Translations under genes and position numbers: made by a program
The notes under the pieces: model-generated
Seen by the model: only the letters and a program-made list of their open reading frames with translations
Database searches by the model: none
What the model was told of the DNA's origin: nothing
Assembly (NCBI RefSeq): GCF_001652265.1
Contig: NZ_LWBS01000305.1
Span: 1-64,000 of the forward strand
Direction of reading: 5' to 3'
Length of the DNA: 64,000 nucleotides
Source of the DNA: Rhizobium leguminosarum
GTDB lineage: Bacteria > Pseudomonadota > Alphaproteobacteria > Rhizobiales > Rhizobiaceae
Shown here: positions 9,795 through 18,688 of the stretch, piece by piece
Layout of the letters: every line of letters begins with the position of its first letter
How positions within the stretch are numbered: the first letter of the stretch is position 1

Positions 9795-11429
9795 TCAACC
9801 GATGGAAATGTTCCAGGGTTCGACGACCTGCCAGTCAAGGTTCTTTTCCAGGCCCTTGACCTCTTTGGTAGCCCAGCGCGACATCGCCTGAGAATACCAT
9901 GGAATGAAGGCCCAATCCTCGCGGAACGCCTTCTGGGCTTCCTGGGCGAGAGCGATGCGCTTCGGATCGTCCGGAGCCTTGGTCGTCGCTTCCGCAAGGG
10001 CACTGTCGACCTTGTCGTTCTTGTATCCACCGAGCTTGTTCTGGGCGTTCGACGAGGTCGAGGCGATGCAGCCCGCCAGATAGGAGACGGCATCGGGAAC
10101 GCGGGTGCCGACGTCGTCGCGGAAGATCTGGACCGAATTTTGATCCGGACCCGCATAGGAATCCTGCTGCGGCTTCATGTCGACGGCTGTAATGCCGAGA
10201 TTCTGACGCCATTGCTCGGCGATGAACTGAGCGGCGGCCTGGATGGCCGGCGCGGAAATGCCGACGAACAAGATCTTCGGCAGGCGCTCCGGACCGCCGT
10301 AGGTCGATTCCGCAAGCAGCTTCTTGGCCGCCGCCGGATCGTAGGGATAGGGCTCGAAGCCGGAATTCTCCGCACCTGGGACCGAGTTGAGGATCTGGTC
10401 GGCCTTCTTGTGCGGCCCGTCGGGATAGGACGCCTTGAACAGGCCATCGCGATCGACGGCCATAATCAGTGCCTGGCGGACCTTCGGATCGTCCATCGGC
10501 GCACGGGAGATGTTGAACCAGAAGTGTTGGCTGGTCGGGATCAGCGGGCCGGCGGAAAATTCCGGGCCGAGATCCTGGATGATGGTCGAGGTGACGAGTT
10601 CGGTATGGGCGTTGAACTCGCCCGACTTGATCAGCGACGTCGCGGTGACATTGTCCTCGATCGAGGAGATCTCGATGCGGGCAAGCTTCGGCTTCGGCCC
10701 GAAGAAGTTCTCATTCGGCTCGAAAGAGAGTTTGCCGGCGTCGATGTCGATGCTCGTCAGCTTGAACGGACCGGAGAAGACCGGCTTGCTCTCGGGCTTA
10801 TACCAATCGATGATCTCCTCGCCGTCGCTGCCGCGCGACTGCGATGCCTTGGTGATCGGCGCGATGTGGTTTGCCAGGCGCATGAAGAAGATCGGGTCTG
10901 CGGCACCAAGCGTCACCACGACCGTCCCCTCGTCGGGTGTCGCGACACCGGTCAGTTCGTTGCCGGAGCCGGCAGCGATTTCGGCGTAACCCTTGACCCT
11001 GCTCAGCACCTGGTCGGCGCGCTGGTTCTTGGTGTTGGGCATCGAGGAGACTTCCCACGATCCCTTGACATCCGCCGAGGTGATCTTGCTGCCGTCGGAA
11101 AAGACGGCCTTCGGGTCGAGCTTGAAGGTCCAGACTGTGTTGTCGGCCGATTCCCAGCTGGTGAAGACGTAGGGCTTGATATTGCCTTCGCTGTCGAAAT
11201 ACATCGGCGATGCCCACCAGATCGAATTCCAGCGGAACGTCCTGCCGCCGCCGCGCAGCGGCGACCAGTCTTGGTCGAAGGCCGGATTTGCGACCTTCAG
11301 GACCTGGCCTTCATCGGCCATAACGATGCGGGCATTCATCCCGAATACGGTGAGGCCGACGCCGGCTGCAAGGCCGAGCTTCAGCGCGTTACGACGTGAT
11401 ATATGGGTTTTATCCGATTGATCAGACAT
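9795..11429 (-). CDS. Solute-binding protein, family 5 (Dpp/Opp type), Tat-exported
   Basis: 544 aa from the ATG at 11429, which has GGGAGGAATGCC directly upstream. The N-terminus SRRNALKLGLAAGVGLTVFG is a twin-arginine leader with cleavage probably near MADEG. Family 5 binding-protein features follow: VLKVANPAFDQDWSPLRGG, VWTFKLDPKAVFSDGSKITSADV and ALIMAVDRDGLFKASYPDG. It is the first gene of the leftward transporter-kinase-regulator operon and is separated from the permease by a strong hairpin. It captures the substrate in the periplasm. Ligand identity is unknown; family 5 covers peptides, opines, heme and several oligosaccharides. Confidence 0.93.
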   Translation of the reverse strand: MSDQSDKTHISRRNALKLGLAAGVGLTVFGMNARIVMADEGQVLKVANPAFDQDWSPLRGGGRTFRWNSIWWASPMYFDSEGNIKPYVFTSWESADNTVWTFKLDPKAVFSDGSKITSADVKGSWEVSSMPNTKNQRADQVLSRVKGYAEIAAGSGNELTGVATPDEGTVVVTLGAADPIFFMRLANHIAPITKASQSRGSDGEEIIDWYKPESKPVFSGPFKLTSIDIDAGKLSFEPNENFFGPKPKLARIEISSIEDNVTATSLIKSGEFNAHTELVTSTIIQDLGPEFSAGPLIPTSQHFWFNISRAPMDDPKVRQALIMAVDRDGLFKASYPDGPHKKADQILNSVPGAENSGFEPYPYDPAAAKKLLAESTYGGPERLPKILFVGISAPAIQAAAQFIAEQWRQNLGITAVDMKPQQDSYAGPDQNSVQIFRDDVGTRVPDAVSYLAGCIASTSSNAQNKLGGYKNDKVDSALAEATTKAPDDPKRIALAQEAQKAFREDWAFIPWYSQAMSRWATKEVKGLEKNLDWQVVEPWNISIG

Positions 11430-11756
11430 GGCATTCCTCCCAGAGTGAATTCGGCAGCGCTCTCCCTGCACCTGCCAGGCGCAGCACAATCCGTTCCGTA
11501 TCGTTCTCTCGTTATTGTAAATATGTCAACAAAAAATCGCGATTTCAGTTCGAACAAAATTTTCTCCTGAAAATATACAAGTTATAACAGATAGATAACT
11601 TTTCGCGGCAGCGTCACGGCATTTTGTCTTCTTGACAAAAGTTCGGCAATATAAAAGTTCTTTGCACTCGATCGCGACAGACGGATGACAAATTGCAATG
11701 CGCAGCCCCCGGTTCGAACACGGATCGGCAAGACAGGACGCGCCGAGGAGGGCGGA
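11430..11756. promoter_or_regulatory. Divergent control region of the acid-sugar island
   Basis: 327 bases, markedly AT-richer than the flanks, between the leftward transporter operon and the rightward aldolase gene. It contains the inverted repeat TTTTGTC-N5-GACAAAA (11622-11640), the palindrome AAATCGCGATTT (11534-11545) and GTTATAAC (11581-11588). The first is a plausible FadR-type operator for the regulator at 3903-4667. No gene is seen here. A TTGACA at 11632 has TATAAA only 12 bases away, so that pair is not a convincing promoter. Confidence 0.5.
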
Positions 11757-12662
11757 ATGAACCATCACAGGATTACCGGCGTTTTCAGCGCCGCCGCAAC
11801 GCCGCTGACGGCAGACAACAGGCCGGATTTCGCCCTTTTCACCGACCATTGCCGGCAGCTGCTGGCCGAGGGGTGCCATGGCGTGGCGCTGCTCGGCACA
11901 ACAGGCGAGGCCAATTCCTTCTCCGGAGCCGAGCGCCGCGCCATTCTGGAAGCAGCCCTGAAGGCCGGCATTCCCGCCGACAGGCTTTTGCCGGGCACCG
12001 GCGTCGTCGCCATTCCCGAAACTGTGGAATTGACCCGGCACGCGCTGTCGCTTGGCGTCACCAAGGTGGTGATGCTGCCACCCTTCTACTACAAGGGTGT
12101 CTCCGACGACGGTCTCTTCGCCGCCTATTCGCAGGTGCTGGAAAAGGTCGCCGACACCCGCCTGCAGGTCATCCTCTATCATATTCCGCAGGTCTCAGGC
12201 GTTCCGCTATCCATTCCGCTGATCGGGCGGCTGATTGCAGCCTTCCCGGAAACGGTCGTCGGCATCAAGGAATCTGCCGGAGATTTCAACAACATGCAGG
12301 CGATCATCGCCGCCTATCCGGGCTTCTCGGTGCTGGCGGGCGCCGATCCGCTGCTGCTGCCGTTGCTGAAGGCGGGCGGTGCTGGCTGCATCACCGCAAC
12401 CTCCAATCTCGTGGCGAATTCGCTGCGCACAGTCTACGACCATGTCCATGACGAGGCGCGCGCCGCCGATGTCGAGGCGGCGCAAGCGCGCATCAACGCC
12501 TATCGCACGCTTTCCAATTCCTACGTCCAGATACCCACAATCAAGGCGATGGTGGGGCTGAAGACCGGCAATCCCGCCTGGAAGCGCACGCGCGCGCCGT
12601 TGATGCCGCTCGGCGATGCCGACTATGCCGCACTCGCCGAAAGCTACGCCAAGCTGCCTTGA
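11757..12662 (+). CDS. DHDPS/N-acetylneuraminate lyase family aldolase
   Basis: 301 aa. It starts at the ATG at 11757 behind GAGGAGGGCGGA. It is a TIM-barrel class I aldolase with the family marks GTTGEANSFSGAERRAIL (pyruvate-carboxylate loop), the tyrosine in LYHIPQVSG and the Schiff-base lysine in VGIKESAGDF. The family includes dihydrodipicolinate synthase, sialic acid lyase and 2-keto-3-deoxy sugar-acid aldolases or dehydratases. Context in a catabolic island, with lysine genes absent, argues for a keto-acid aldolase or dehydratase rather than lysine biosynthesis. It is the first gene of a rightward pair, 11 bases before the sialidase-like gene. Confidence 0.88.
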   Translation: MNHHRITGVFSAAATPLTADNRPDFALFTDHCRQLLAEGCHGVALLGTTGEANSFSGAERRAILEAALKAGIPADRLLPGTGVVAIPETVELTRHALSLGVTKVVMLPPFYYKGVSDDGLFAAYSQVLEKVADTRLQVILYHIPQVSGVPLSIPLIGRLIAAFPETVVGIKESAGDFNNMQAIIAAYPGFSVLAGADPLLLPLLKAGGAGCITATSNLVANSLRTVYDHVHDEARAADVEAAQARINAYRTLSNSYVQIPTIKAMVGLKTGNPAWKRTRAPLMPLGDADYAALAESYAKLP

Positions 12663-12673
12663 GGAGATCCGTC

Positions 12674-13861
12674 ATGAGTTTTACCGGCCTGCCTCCGGAA
12701 GCCGTTCCGGCCCTGATGACCGGGGCCATCGCCCCTCACCCCACGGTCGAGGGGCGTGCGGATGCCTATCTGCCCTCCCCCTGCATCCAGAACCATGCCG
12801 CAAATCTCGCATTCCTACCCGACGGCACGCTGACCTGCGTCTGGTTCGGCGGCACGATGGAGGGCATGGGTGACATCTCGATTTACATGTCGCGGCTGGC
12901 GCCGGGCTCCGAGCGCTGGTCCGTGCCGGAAAAGATGAGCGACGATCCGGAGAAATCCGAACAGAACCCGTTGATTTTCAACGCTCCAGACGGAAAAGTG
13001 TGGCTGCTTTATACCTCGCAGACTTCCGGAAATCAGGACGGCTCGGTTGTCAAATGCCGGATTTCAGGCGATGGCGGCCAGACCTTCGGCCCGGTCCAAA
13101 TCCTCTGCGACAGTCCCGGCACCTTCGTTCGCCAGCAGATCGTCGTCAACGGCAGGGGCGATTGGCTACTTCCGGTCTTCCGTTGCGTCGGCCTGAACGG
13201 CCAGCGCTGGAGCGGCGATGCCGATACGGCTGCTGTGCTGATGTCGCCTAACGGCGGCGCGAGCTGGCAGATGCGCGATATTCCAGACAGTATCGGCGCG
13301 GTGCACATGAACATCCTGCCGCTTGGCGGCGACGAGATGATCGCCTTCTACCGCAACCGTTTCGCCGAAGAGATCCTGTCCAGCCGATCATCCGATGGCG
13401 GCGAGACATGGAGCGCGCCCGAGCCTGCCGAACTGCCGAACAACAACTCCTCGATCCAGGCCACGATCCTGAATGATGGAGCAATCGCAATGGTTTACAA
13501 CCATTCGAATGCCGGCATGTCGGATGCACGGCGCCAGTCTCTCTATGACGAAATCGACGGTGGCGAGGCTGGAGAGACAGCCGTCGTGGTCGATACCAGC
13601 GCACGCAAGGCCGTCTGGGGTGTCCCGCGTGCGCCGCTGAGCCTTGCGATATCAAGGGATGGCGGCAAGAGCTTTCCGCATCGCATCGATCTTGATACAG
13701 GCGACGGCTTCTGTCTCAGCAACAATTCGAAGGAGTCGCTGAACCGCGAATTCTCCTATCCCTCGATCGTCCAAGGCGACGGCGGAACGCTTCATATCGC
13801 CTACACCTACTACCGACGCGCCATCAAATATATCAGCCTCGCCCCGCAATCCCTCCCGTGA
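12674..13861 (+). CDS. Sialidase-family (BNR/Asp-box) protein, apparently intracellular
   Basis: 395 aa from ATG 12674 with GAGGAG 7 bases upstream; an earlier TTG overlaps the aldolase stop codon. At least four Asp-box-like motifs (SGDGGQTFG, SPNGGASWQ, SSDGGETWS, SRDGGKSFP) mark a six-bladed beta-propeller of the sialidase type. The N-terminus MSFTGLPPEAVPALMTG has no signal peptide, so the enzyme should act on material already imported. Family relatives include exo-sialidases but also other glycoside-cleaving and non-sialic enzymes; the substrate is not known. Pairing with a NAL-family aldolase hints at a nonulosonic-acid-like or plant-glycan substrate, while the rest of the island hints at four-carbon acids. 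Confidence 0.85.
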   Translation: MSFTGLPPEAVPALMTGAIAPHPTVEGRADAYLPSPCIQNHAANLAFLPDGTLTCVWFGGTMEGMGDISIYMSRLAPGSERWSVPEKMSDDPEKSEQNPLIFNAPDGKVWLLYTSQTSGNQDGSVVKCRISGDGGQTFGPVQILCDSPGTFVRQQIVVNGRGDWLLPVFRCVGLNGQRWSGDADTAAVLMSPNGGASWQMRDIPDSIGAVHMNILPLGGDEMIAFYRNRFAEEILSSRSSDGGETWSAPEPAELPNNNSSIQATILNDGAIAMVYNHSNAGMSDARRQSLYDEIDGGEAGETAVVVDTSARKAVWGVPRAPLSLAISRDGGKSFPHRIDLDTGDGFCLSNNSKESLNREFSYPSIVQGDGGTLHIAYTYYRRAIKYISLAPQSLP

Positions 13862-14205
13862 GCAAAGCGGCAGCCGGAAAATTGTAAACCTGCATCCGAT
13901 CGCATGCGAAAGGATGCAGGATGGCAACGGCTGCGGATTACTGATCGGGAAATTGACAACAGGCTCGGAATATTCACTGTCGCCGCAAAGATGATGGGTC
14001 TGCGGCGCCTAAAATGCCATTTTAACCGATGCATATTCCATAACTCACTGATATCTTTATCAATATTAGCACGGCAACGACGCCTTAAAGCGCGACCGAG
14101 CGCACATCGGATGATAAAAAATTCGGCGCGCTGGAATGCTGGCTTGACATTGATCTTACAACTTTACATTAAAGAAGGCGACGATCTTGCAGGGAGGACT
14201 GGTTC
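13862..14205. other. Intergenic region with nested inverted repeats and an AT-rich promoter zone
   Basis: 344 bases without a gene. GCAGCCG (13870-13876) pairs with CGGCTGC (13928-13934), enclosing CCTGCATCC (13889-13897) paired with GGATGCAGG (13912-13920). This is a strong hairpin just after the sialidase-like stop, though without a T-run. The second half, from about 14040, is AT-rich and probably holds the promoter of the alcohol dehydrogenase gene. Confidence 0.5.
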
Positions 14206-15339
14206 ATGGCCAGCTTGGATTCGCCGATCACGATAGTTCGGCCGCATCTGATCGAATTCGGCGTCGGCACGGCGGGAAAGCTCGGCAAATGGGCTGATGA
14301 AAAGGGCTATCGGCGCACGCTTGTCATCTCCGATGCCTTCAACGCCTCGCGCATCGACGTGCTGGAACTGAAGGGCGAGGTTACGGTCTTTGCCGAAGTG
14401 ACGCCTGAACCGGATACGGCCAATCTCGAAAAGGTTCTGGCGGCGGCAAACGCCGCCGATGCCGAGCTGATCGTCGGCTTCGGCGGCGGCAGCGCCATGG
14501 ATCTGGCAAAACTTGCCGCCGTGCTTGCCGGCTCCGCCCAGACGCTGCAGGAGGTCGTCGGCCCGAACAAGGTGCATGGGCCGCGCAAGGTGGCGCTTGC
14601 CCAGGTGCCGACAACATCGGGCACCGGCAGCGAGGCCGGCATCCGCGCGCTGGTCACCGATCCGGCGACGATGGCAAAGCTTGCCGTCGAAAGCCTGCAT
14701 ATGCTGGCCGATATCGCCGTCATCGACCCTGCTTTGACCTTCAGCGTCCCGGCCCGCACGACGGCCGCCACCGGCGTCGATGCCATGGCCCATTGCGTCG
14801 AGGCCTTCACCAACCGCAAGGCCCATCCGATGGTCGACATCTATGCGATCGAGGGCACCCGCCTCGTCGGCAAATACCTCGCTCGCGCCGTCAGGGATGG
14901 CAATGACGCCGAAGCACGCGCCGGCCTCTCGCTCGCCTCGCTTTACGGCGGCTTCTGCCTCGGCCCGGTCAACACCGCCGGCGGCCATGCGCTTGCCTAT
15001 CCGCTCGGCACGCGCTGGCATGTCGCCCACGGCGCCGCCAATGCGCTGATTTTTCCGCATGTTCTCGCCTTCAATACGCCGTCCGCGCCTGAGAAAACCA
15101 GGGCGGTGATGGAAGCGCTTGGACGTGAAACCTCCGAAAACGTCACATCCGTCTTCGATGCGGCTTACGCTTTCTGCGCCGAACTCGGTATCGAGATGAA
15201 GCTTTCCGGCCTTGGCGTGCCGGAAAGCGATCTCGACGCCATGGCCGACGACGCCTTTGCCATTCGCCGTCTGCTCGATAACAATCCGCGCGATCTCTCG
15301 CGCGCCGACATTCGCTCGATTTACGCAGCCGCCTTCTAG
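14206..15339 (+). CDS. Iron-containing (group III) alcohol dehydrogenase
   Basis: 377 aa. Nucleotide-binding GFGGGSAMDLAK lies at about 94-105, the PTTSGTGSEA loop follows, and metal ligands appear as Asp in AVIDPAL and His in DAMAHCVEAF, TAGGHALAYPL and HVAHGAANAL. All four expected ligand positions are present, so it should be active. The family oxidises alcohols or reduces aldehydes and includes maleylacetate reductases; the exact substrate is unknown. It is followed 30 bases later by the PdxA2-type gene, with which it forms a rightward pair. In this island it could oxidise a sugar alcohol or aldose-derived aldehyde toward the four-carbon acid (inference). Confidence 0.92.
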   Translation: MASLDSPITIVRPHLIEFGVGTAGKLGKWADEKGYRRTLVISDAFNASRIDVLELKGEVTVFAEVTPEPDTANLEKVLAAANAADAELIVGFGGGSAMDLAKLAAVLAGSAQTLQEVVGPNKVHGPRKVALAQVPTTSGTGSEAGIRALVTDPATMAKLAVESLHMLADIAVIDPALTFSVPARTTAATGVDAMAHCVEAFTNRKAHPMVDIYAIEGTRLVGKYLARAVRDGNDAEARAGLSLASLYGGFCLGPVNTAGGHALAYPLGTRWHVAHGAANALIFPHVLAFNTPSAPEKTRAVMEALGRETSENVTSVFDAAYAFCAELGIEMKLSGLGVPESDLDAMADDAFAIRRLLDNNPRDLSRADIRSIYAAAF

Positions 15340-15369
15340 GCGGCGGGGTCTTTGGAAGGAACTCGATTG

Positions 15370-16356
15370 ATGGACAGGAATGCGAAAGTCGCCGTGACGC
15401 TCGGCGATCCGGCCGGCGTCGGCCCCGAGGTGATCGTCAAGGCTCTTGCAGCCCTTCCGAAGGAAGAGCGCCGCGATTTCGTCATCGTCGGCAATGTCGA
15501 AGCGCTGGAGCGCGCCGACCGTGTCAGCGGCACCGCGCTGCGGTTCGGGCCTGCCGATGCACCCGGTGACGACAGGATCGCCGTCGACGAAGTCGCGCTC
15601 GCCGCCGCCCTGCCCGAGATCGGCAAGGTCAGCCCGGTCGCCGGCGACGCTTCGGTGCGCTATATCACCCGCGCCGTCGATCTCGCCATGTCAGGTCAAG
15701 CCGATGTCATCGTGACCGCGCCGATCAACAAAGAAGCGATGAACCTTGCCGGCCATCACCATGACGGTCACACCGGTCTTCTCGCACATCTGACAGGCTC
15801 GAAGAGCTCCTTCATGCTGCTGGCCTCCGAGCGGCTGAACACCATCCACGTCTCCACCCATATCTCGCTGAAGGGCGCGATCGAGCGCGCCAAGACCGAG
15901 CGGGTGCTGGCAACCATCGAAGCCGGCCACAATCACTTCCTGCGGCTCGGCAGGACGGCGCGCATCGCCGTGGCCGGCCTCAATCCCCATTGCGGCGAAA
16001 ACGGCCTGTTCGGCACCGAGGATACGGAATTCCTGGCACCCGCCGTCGAGCAGGCGCAGGCAAAGGGCATCGACGTCGTCGGCCCGATCTCGGCCGATAC
16101 GGTTTTCGCCCGCGCCTATAACGGCGCCTTCGATCTTGTCATCGCCCAGTATCACGACCAGGGCCATATCCCGATCAAGCTTGTCGCCTTCGACACCGCA
16201 GTCAACGTCTCGCTCGGCCTGCCGATCGACCGCGTCTCGGTCGATCACGGCACCGCCTTCGACATTGCCGGCACCGGCAAGGCCAACCATGTCAACATGC
16301 TCTCGGCCATCGCCTATGCCAGGCTGATGGCCCGCTCGCCGCGGCGGGAGGGGTGA
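15370..16356 (+). CDS. pdxA2: PdxA-family 4-phospho-acid-sugar dehydrogenase (PdxA2 type)
   Basis: 328 aa from ATG 15370 with GGAAGGA upstream; a TTG 18 bases earlier is less likely. It has [13 protein letters not shown], the [14 protein letters not shown] and [12 protein letters not shown] metal-site histidines, and [11 protein letters not shown]. Canonical PdxA makes the pyridoxal precursor, but the PdxA2 branch oxidatively decarboxylates 4-phospho-D-threonate or 4-phospho-D-erythronate to dihydroxyacetone phosphate. It typically sits beside a DUF1537 kinase, which is present here at 4692-5756. The neighbourhood therefore favours the catabolic role. A true vitamin B6 role cannot be excluded from sequence alone. 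Confidence 0.88.
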   Translation: MDRNAKVAVTLGDPAGVGPEVIVKALAALPKEERRDFVIVGNVEALERADRVSGTALRFGPADAPGDDRIAVDEVALAAALPEIGKVSPVAGDASVRYITRAVDLAMSGQADVIVTAPINKEAMNLAGHHHDGHTGLLAHLTGSKSSFMLLASERLNTIHVSTHISLKGAIERAKTERVLATIEAGHNHFLRLGRTARIAVAGLNPHCGENGLFGTEDTEFLAPAVEQAQAKGIDVVGPISADTVFARAYNGAFDLVIAQYHDQGHIPIKLVAFDTAVNVSLGLPIDRVSVDHGTAFDIAGTGKANHVNMLSAIAYARLMARSPRREG

Positions 16357-16494
16357 TTGCGGCTTCCAGAAAGACCGACAGGCGCCGATCACCGACACAA
16401 CGATGTCGAACTTTGTTATGACACCTCATAGCAGAACCGGACTCTGTCGTTCAGGAACGTCCCGCCGTTGACGCGCAAGCATTCCGCGCCTACA

Positions 16495-16513
16495 TAGCTA
16501 GACAGTCTAGCTA
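16495..16513. promoter_or_regulatory. Palindromic operator before the antitoxin gene
   Basis: TAGCTAGAC-A-GTCTAGCTA is a perfect 9-bp inverted repeat with a one-base centre. It ends immediately before the antitoxin ribosome-binding site (AGGAGCGG). Position and symmetry fit autoregulation by the antitoxin or the toxin-antitoxin complex. Confidence 0.65.
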
Positions 16514-16525
16514 GGAGCGGAATCG

Positions 16526-16780
16526 ATGGAATGGCAACTGCAGGACGCCAAGAACCAATTTTCGAAGGTCGTGCAGAAGGCCCGACAAGAAGGGCCGCAG
16601 GTGGTGACCGTGCGGGGCGAGCGTACGGCCATCGTTCTGTCCGCCCGCGACTACGACGCCCTGCGCGCCGGCAGGCCGACGCTCGTCGACGACCTGCTCG
16701 GTGGCCCCGCCTGGGACGATGAGTTCGCCGATGCGGTCGAAGCGCGAGACAAGACGCCAAGCCGCGACGTCGCCTTCTGA
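16526..16780 (+). CDS. Phd/YefM-family antitoxin
   Basis: 84 aa. The N-terminal half (MEWQLQDAKNQFSKVVQKAR...PQVVTVRGERTAIVLSARDYDAL) is the Phd/YefM DNA-binding fold. The C-terminal tail is acidic and probably disordered until it wraps the toxin. The ribosome-binding site overlaps the end of a perfect palindrome. The stop codon overlaps the toxin start by one base (TGATG), which couples their translation. Role: neutralises the PIN toxin encoded next and represses the operon. Confidence 0.92.
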   Translation: MEWQLQDAKNQFSKVVQKARQEGPQVVTVRGERTAIVLSARDYDALRAGRPTLVDDLLGGPAWDDEFADAVEARDKTPSRDVAF

Positions 16781-17187
16781 TGTATCTGGTCGACACCAAC
16801 ATCGTCTCGGAGGCGCGACGCGGCACGCCGCAGGCGGTCTCCTGGCTGCGCTCCGTCGATCCGCTCACCATCCACCTGAGCGCGTTGACGCTTGGCGAGA
16901 TCATGCGCGGCATTGCCCTCAAACAGAAATCGGATCCGAAGACCGCGGCGCATCTCACCGAGTGGCTGCGCAAGCTGCGTTATGATCACGGCGACCGGAT
17001 CCTGCCGGTGACCGACGAGATCGCCGTCGAATGGGGCCGTATCGCTGCCATCCGGCCGCGTGGCGATATCGACGGGCTGATCGCCGCAACCGCAATCGTT
17101 CATGATCTGATTGTCGTCACTCGCAATGTCGGCGATTTCGGCGACACCGGCGCAGCGGTGATAAATCCATGGGAGACGGACGCGTGA
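16780..17187 (+). CDS. vapC: PIN-domain ribonuclease toxin (VapC/FitB type)
   Basis: 135 aa. It carries the acidic PIN residues: the first Asp in MYLVDTNIVSE, Glu in LTLGEIMRG, Asp in IDGLIAATA and Asp in VTRNVGDF, so the Mg-dependent RNase site looks complete. VapC toxins cleave initiator tRNA or other structured RNA. It is coupled to the Phd-type antitoxin upstream. After it comes an AT-rich stretch without a clear terminator. Confidence 0.92.
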   Translation: MYLVDTNIVSEARRGTPQAVSWLRSVDPLTIHLSALTLGEIMRGIALKQKSDPKTAAHLTEWLRKLRYDHGDRILPVTDEIAVEWGRIAAIRPRGDIDGLIAATAIVHDLIVVTRNVGDFGDTGAAVINPWETDA

Positions 17188-17629
17188 GTAGTCGAAGCAG
17201 CGCTCACCGCAGAAACCCAGTCTTCTGACGTCGAAATCCCCTCCACGTCGCAGCCTCCGGCATGAGCGAATTGCATTCCATGTTGATAAAATCTCTTATG
17301 GCTGCCTAAGCCTTAAGCCGATTAAATATTGATAGTTATATTCGGGGAATCTATGCCTTCTTTTAGCTTGCCTTGGATCATTGGACCGGCTCCAGTTTGA
17401 TTGCTTTTTCATTCGGCGAAGGTCTTCGTCAAACTGCTGCGCGAGATTGTCGCTTGGTCGAGGACTCGGGGGCGCCCGGCAGGTCCTGGTGCATGTGAGG
17501 ACGGGCCGGCGATCAACCAGACGGACCGGTTATTGCGTGCCGGCGGCGGCGTGTGTCTCGGGAAGTTATCTGATCGGGGCGATTTCGGGCTAGCGGCATC
17601 CCGAGATGGCGGCACCTAAAGGGAAGAAA
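17188..17629. other. Gene-free AT-richer stretch after the PIN toxin
   Basis: 442 bases. The middle (about 17270-17380) is AT-rich and could hold promoters. No open frame here has a credible start and codon pattern. No repeat ends or transposase remnants were seen. Confidence 0.4.
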
Positions 17630-17926
17630 ATGTTTTCAGCAGAGAAATATCTTGATACCGGTGGCGTCGTTGTCGGCGCGATAATCTTGTCGATTGTGGT
17701 TTTATTTTTGATTATTCAGGAGGTTCGAGAGATTTTATTCTATAAAAGAAATAATTGGAACTTCGATGTGGATAGCAACGTCGGACTTAGGTTGTACAAT
17801 GGCGATTCAACCGACGAAAAAGATCTCGTTTCGAACAAATCAAGGGTTTGTTTCGGTACTCCGTTCATGATTTTCGGATTCGGAGTACTGCTGACCGCGT
17901 GTGTGGCGATTATATTGTCGAAGTAA
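17630..17926 (+). CDS. Small two-span membrane protein, unknown function
   Basis: 98 aa from ATG 17630, behind AAAGGGAAG; an ATG at 17606 would add eight residues but has no good ribosome-binding site. Two hydrophobic spans are seen, VVVGAIILSIVVLFLIIQEV near the start and PFMIFGFGVLLTACVAIILS at the end. Between them is a charged, Asn/Asp-rich loop with one Cys. Base composition is clearly more AT-rich than the surrounding genes, suggesting acquisition by transfer. I do not recognise a family. It lies between two toxin-antitoxin modules. Confidence 0.55.
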   Translation: MFSAEKYLDTGGVVVGAIILSIVVLFLIIQEVREILFYKRNNWNFDVDSNVGLRLYNGDSTDEKDLVSNKSRVCFGTPFMIFGFGVLLTACVAIILSK

Positions 17927-18205
17927 GTTTCGTTTTTATCTAACTGGGAAGATATAGAATTTCAGGTTTCGGGATGGTAAGTCAAGGCGCAATGTACATT
18001 CTGCTACAACGGGCGATGGGTTCTTTTTCGGTCAGTGTCTCCATTCCCAGTTTACTAAGTGCCTGGCATCATCAACGGTAAGATTGCCGGGGTGGCGACC
18101 GATGCGGAGCCCGATGCAGAGCAGCTCGAAGGCCAGCCCGCAAAGTAGCTGTAGAGCATGATCCCGATCGAGGATGCAGGAGCACTGACTGAAGGCCCCT
18201 CCCCA

Positions 18206-18688
18206 TCACATGCCAAACAAACGGCGATCCCAGCAAACCGGTTGGTGAAGGCCTGTCGTGATCGACGGGAATTCCGGGTGGGCCGGATTGATCAGCACGT
18301 TGCGGTCGACGCGGGCGACGACGCTTGGGACCAGCAGGATGGCGCTGCGCTTTTCCTGGCACCAATTTTCGCCGAAAGCCTTGCTGACGTTTGCCGGCAT
18401 GCTGTCCCAGCCCGGCAGCGCGGGTTCGGAGAAGACCTCATAGCTTAGCCCTCGCGGTAGGGTGATCGTGGCATAGTGCTGGTTGGGCGGCAGCCGCCCG
18501 CTGCCATGGACGAGCTTTTCGAGCAGTGCCGTCGAATAATGCTCGCTCGTATAGATGATCGGGCTGCCCGATGTGTTCCACCGCCCCGGCGCGATGGTCG
18601 AGCCGGTAGCGTCGAAGATCGGATGGGTACCGTTGGGATCTCCGATGCGAACGGATGTGAGTGTGCGGTCAAGAACCTGTGCGCTCAC
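18206..18688 (-). CDS. RES-domain toxin (NAD+-degrading)
   Basis: 160 aa. The RES family motifs are present: an Arg in GRWNTSGSPIIYTSEH, a Glu in ALLEKLVHGSG and a Ser in RSAILLVPSVVARVDRNVLINP. RES toxins deplete NAD+ by phosphorolysis or hydrolysis and arrest growth. The gene overlaps the upstream Xre-type antitoxin by 4 bases (ATGA), the usual arrangement. Length is normal for the family, so it is probably intact. Confidence 0.9.
   Translation of the reverse strand: MSAQVLDRTLTSVRIGDPNGTHPIFDATGSTIAPGRWNTSGSPIIYTSEHYSTALLEKLVHGSGRLPPNQHYATITLPRGLSYEVFSEPALPGWDSMPANVSKAFGENWCQEKRSAILLVPSVVARVDRNVLINPAHPEFPSITTGLHQPVCWDRRLFGM

Noticed and set aside
9681..11399. 572-codon plus-strand open frame
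   Set aside because: It lies antisense to the family 5 binding-protein gene; Asp/Arg/Gly-rich translation without recognisable domains is the usual by-product of GC-rich coding on the other strand.
11632..11655. TTGACA ... TATAAA promoter before the aldolase gene
   Set aside because: The spacer is only 12 bases, too short for a sigma-70 promoter.
11757..12662. dapA (lysine biosynthesis)
   Set aside because: The family match is real, but the catabolic context and absence of dap neighbours favour another keto-acid aldolase role.
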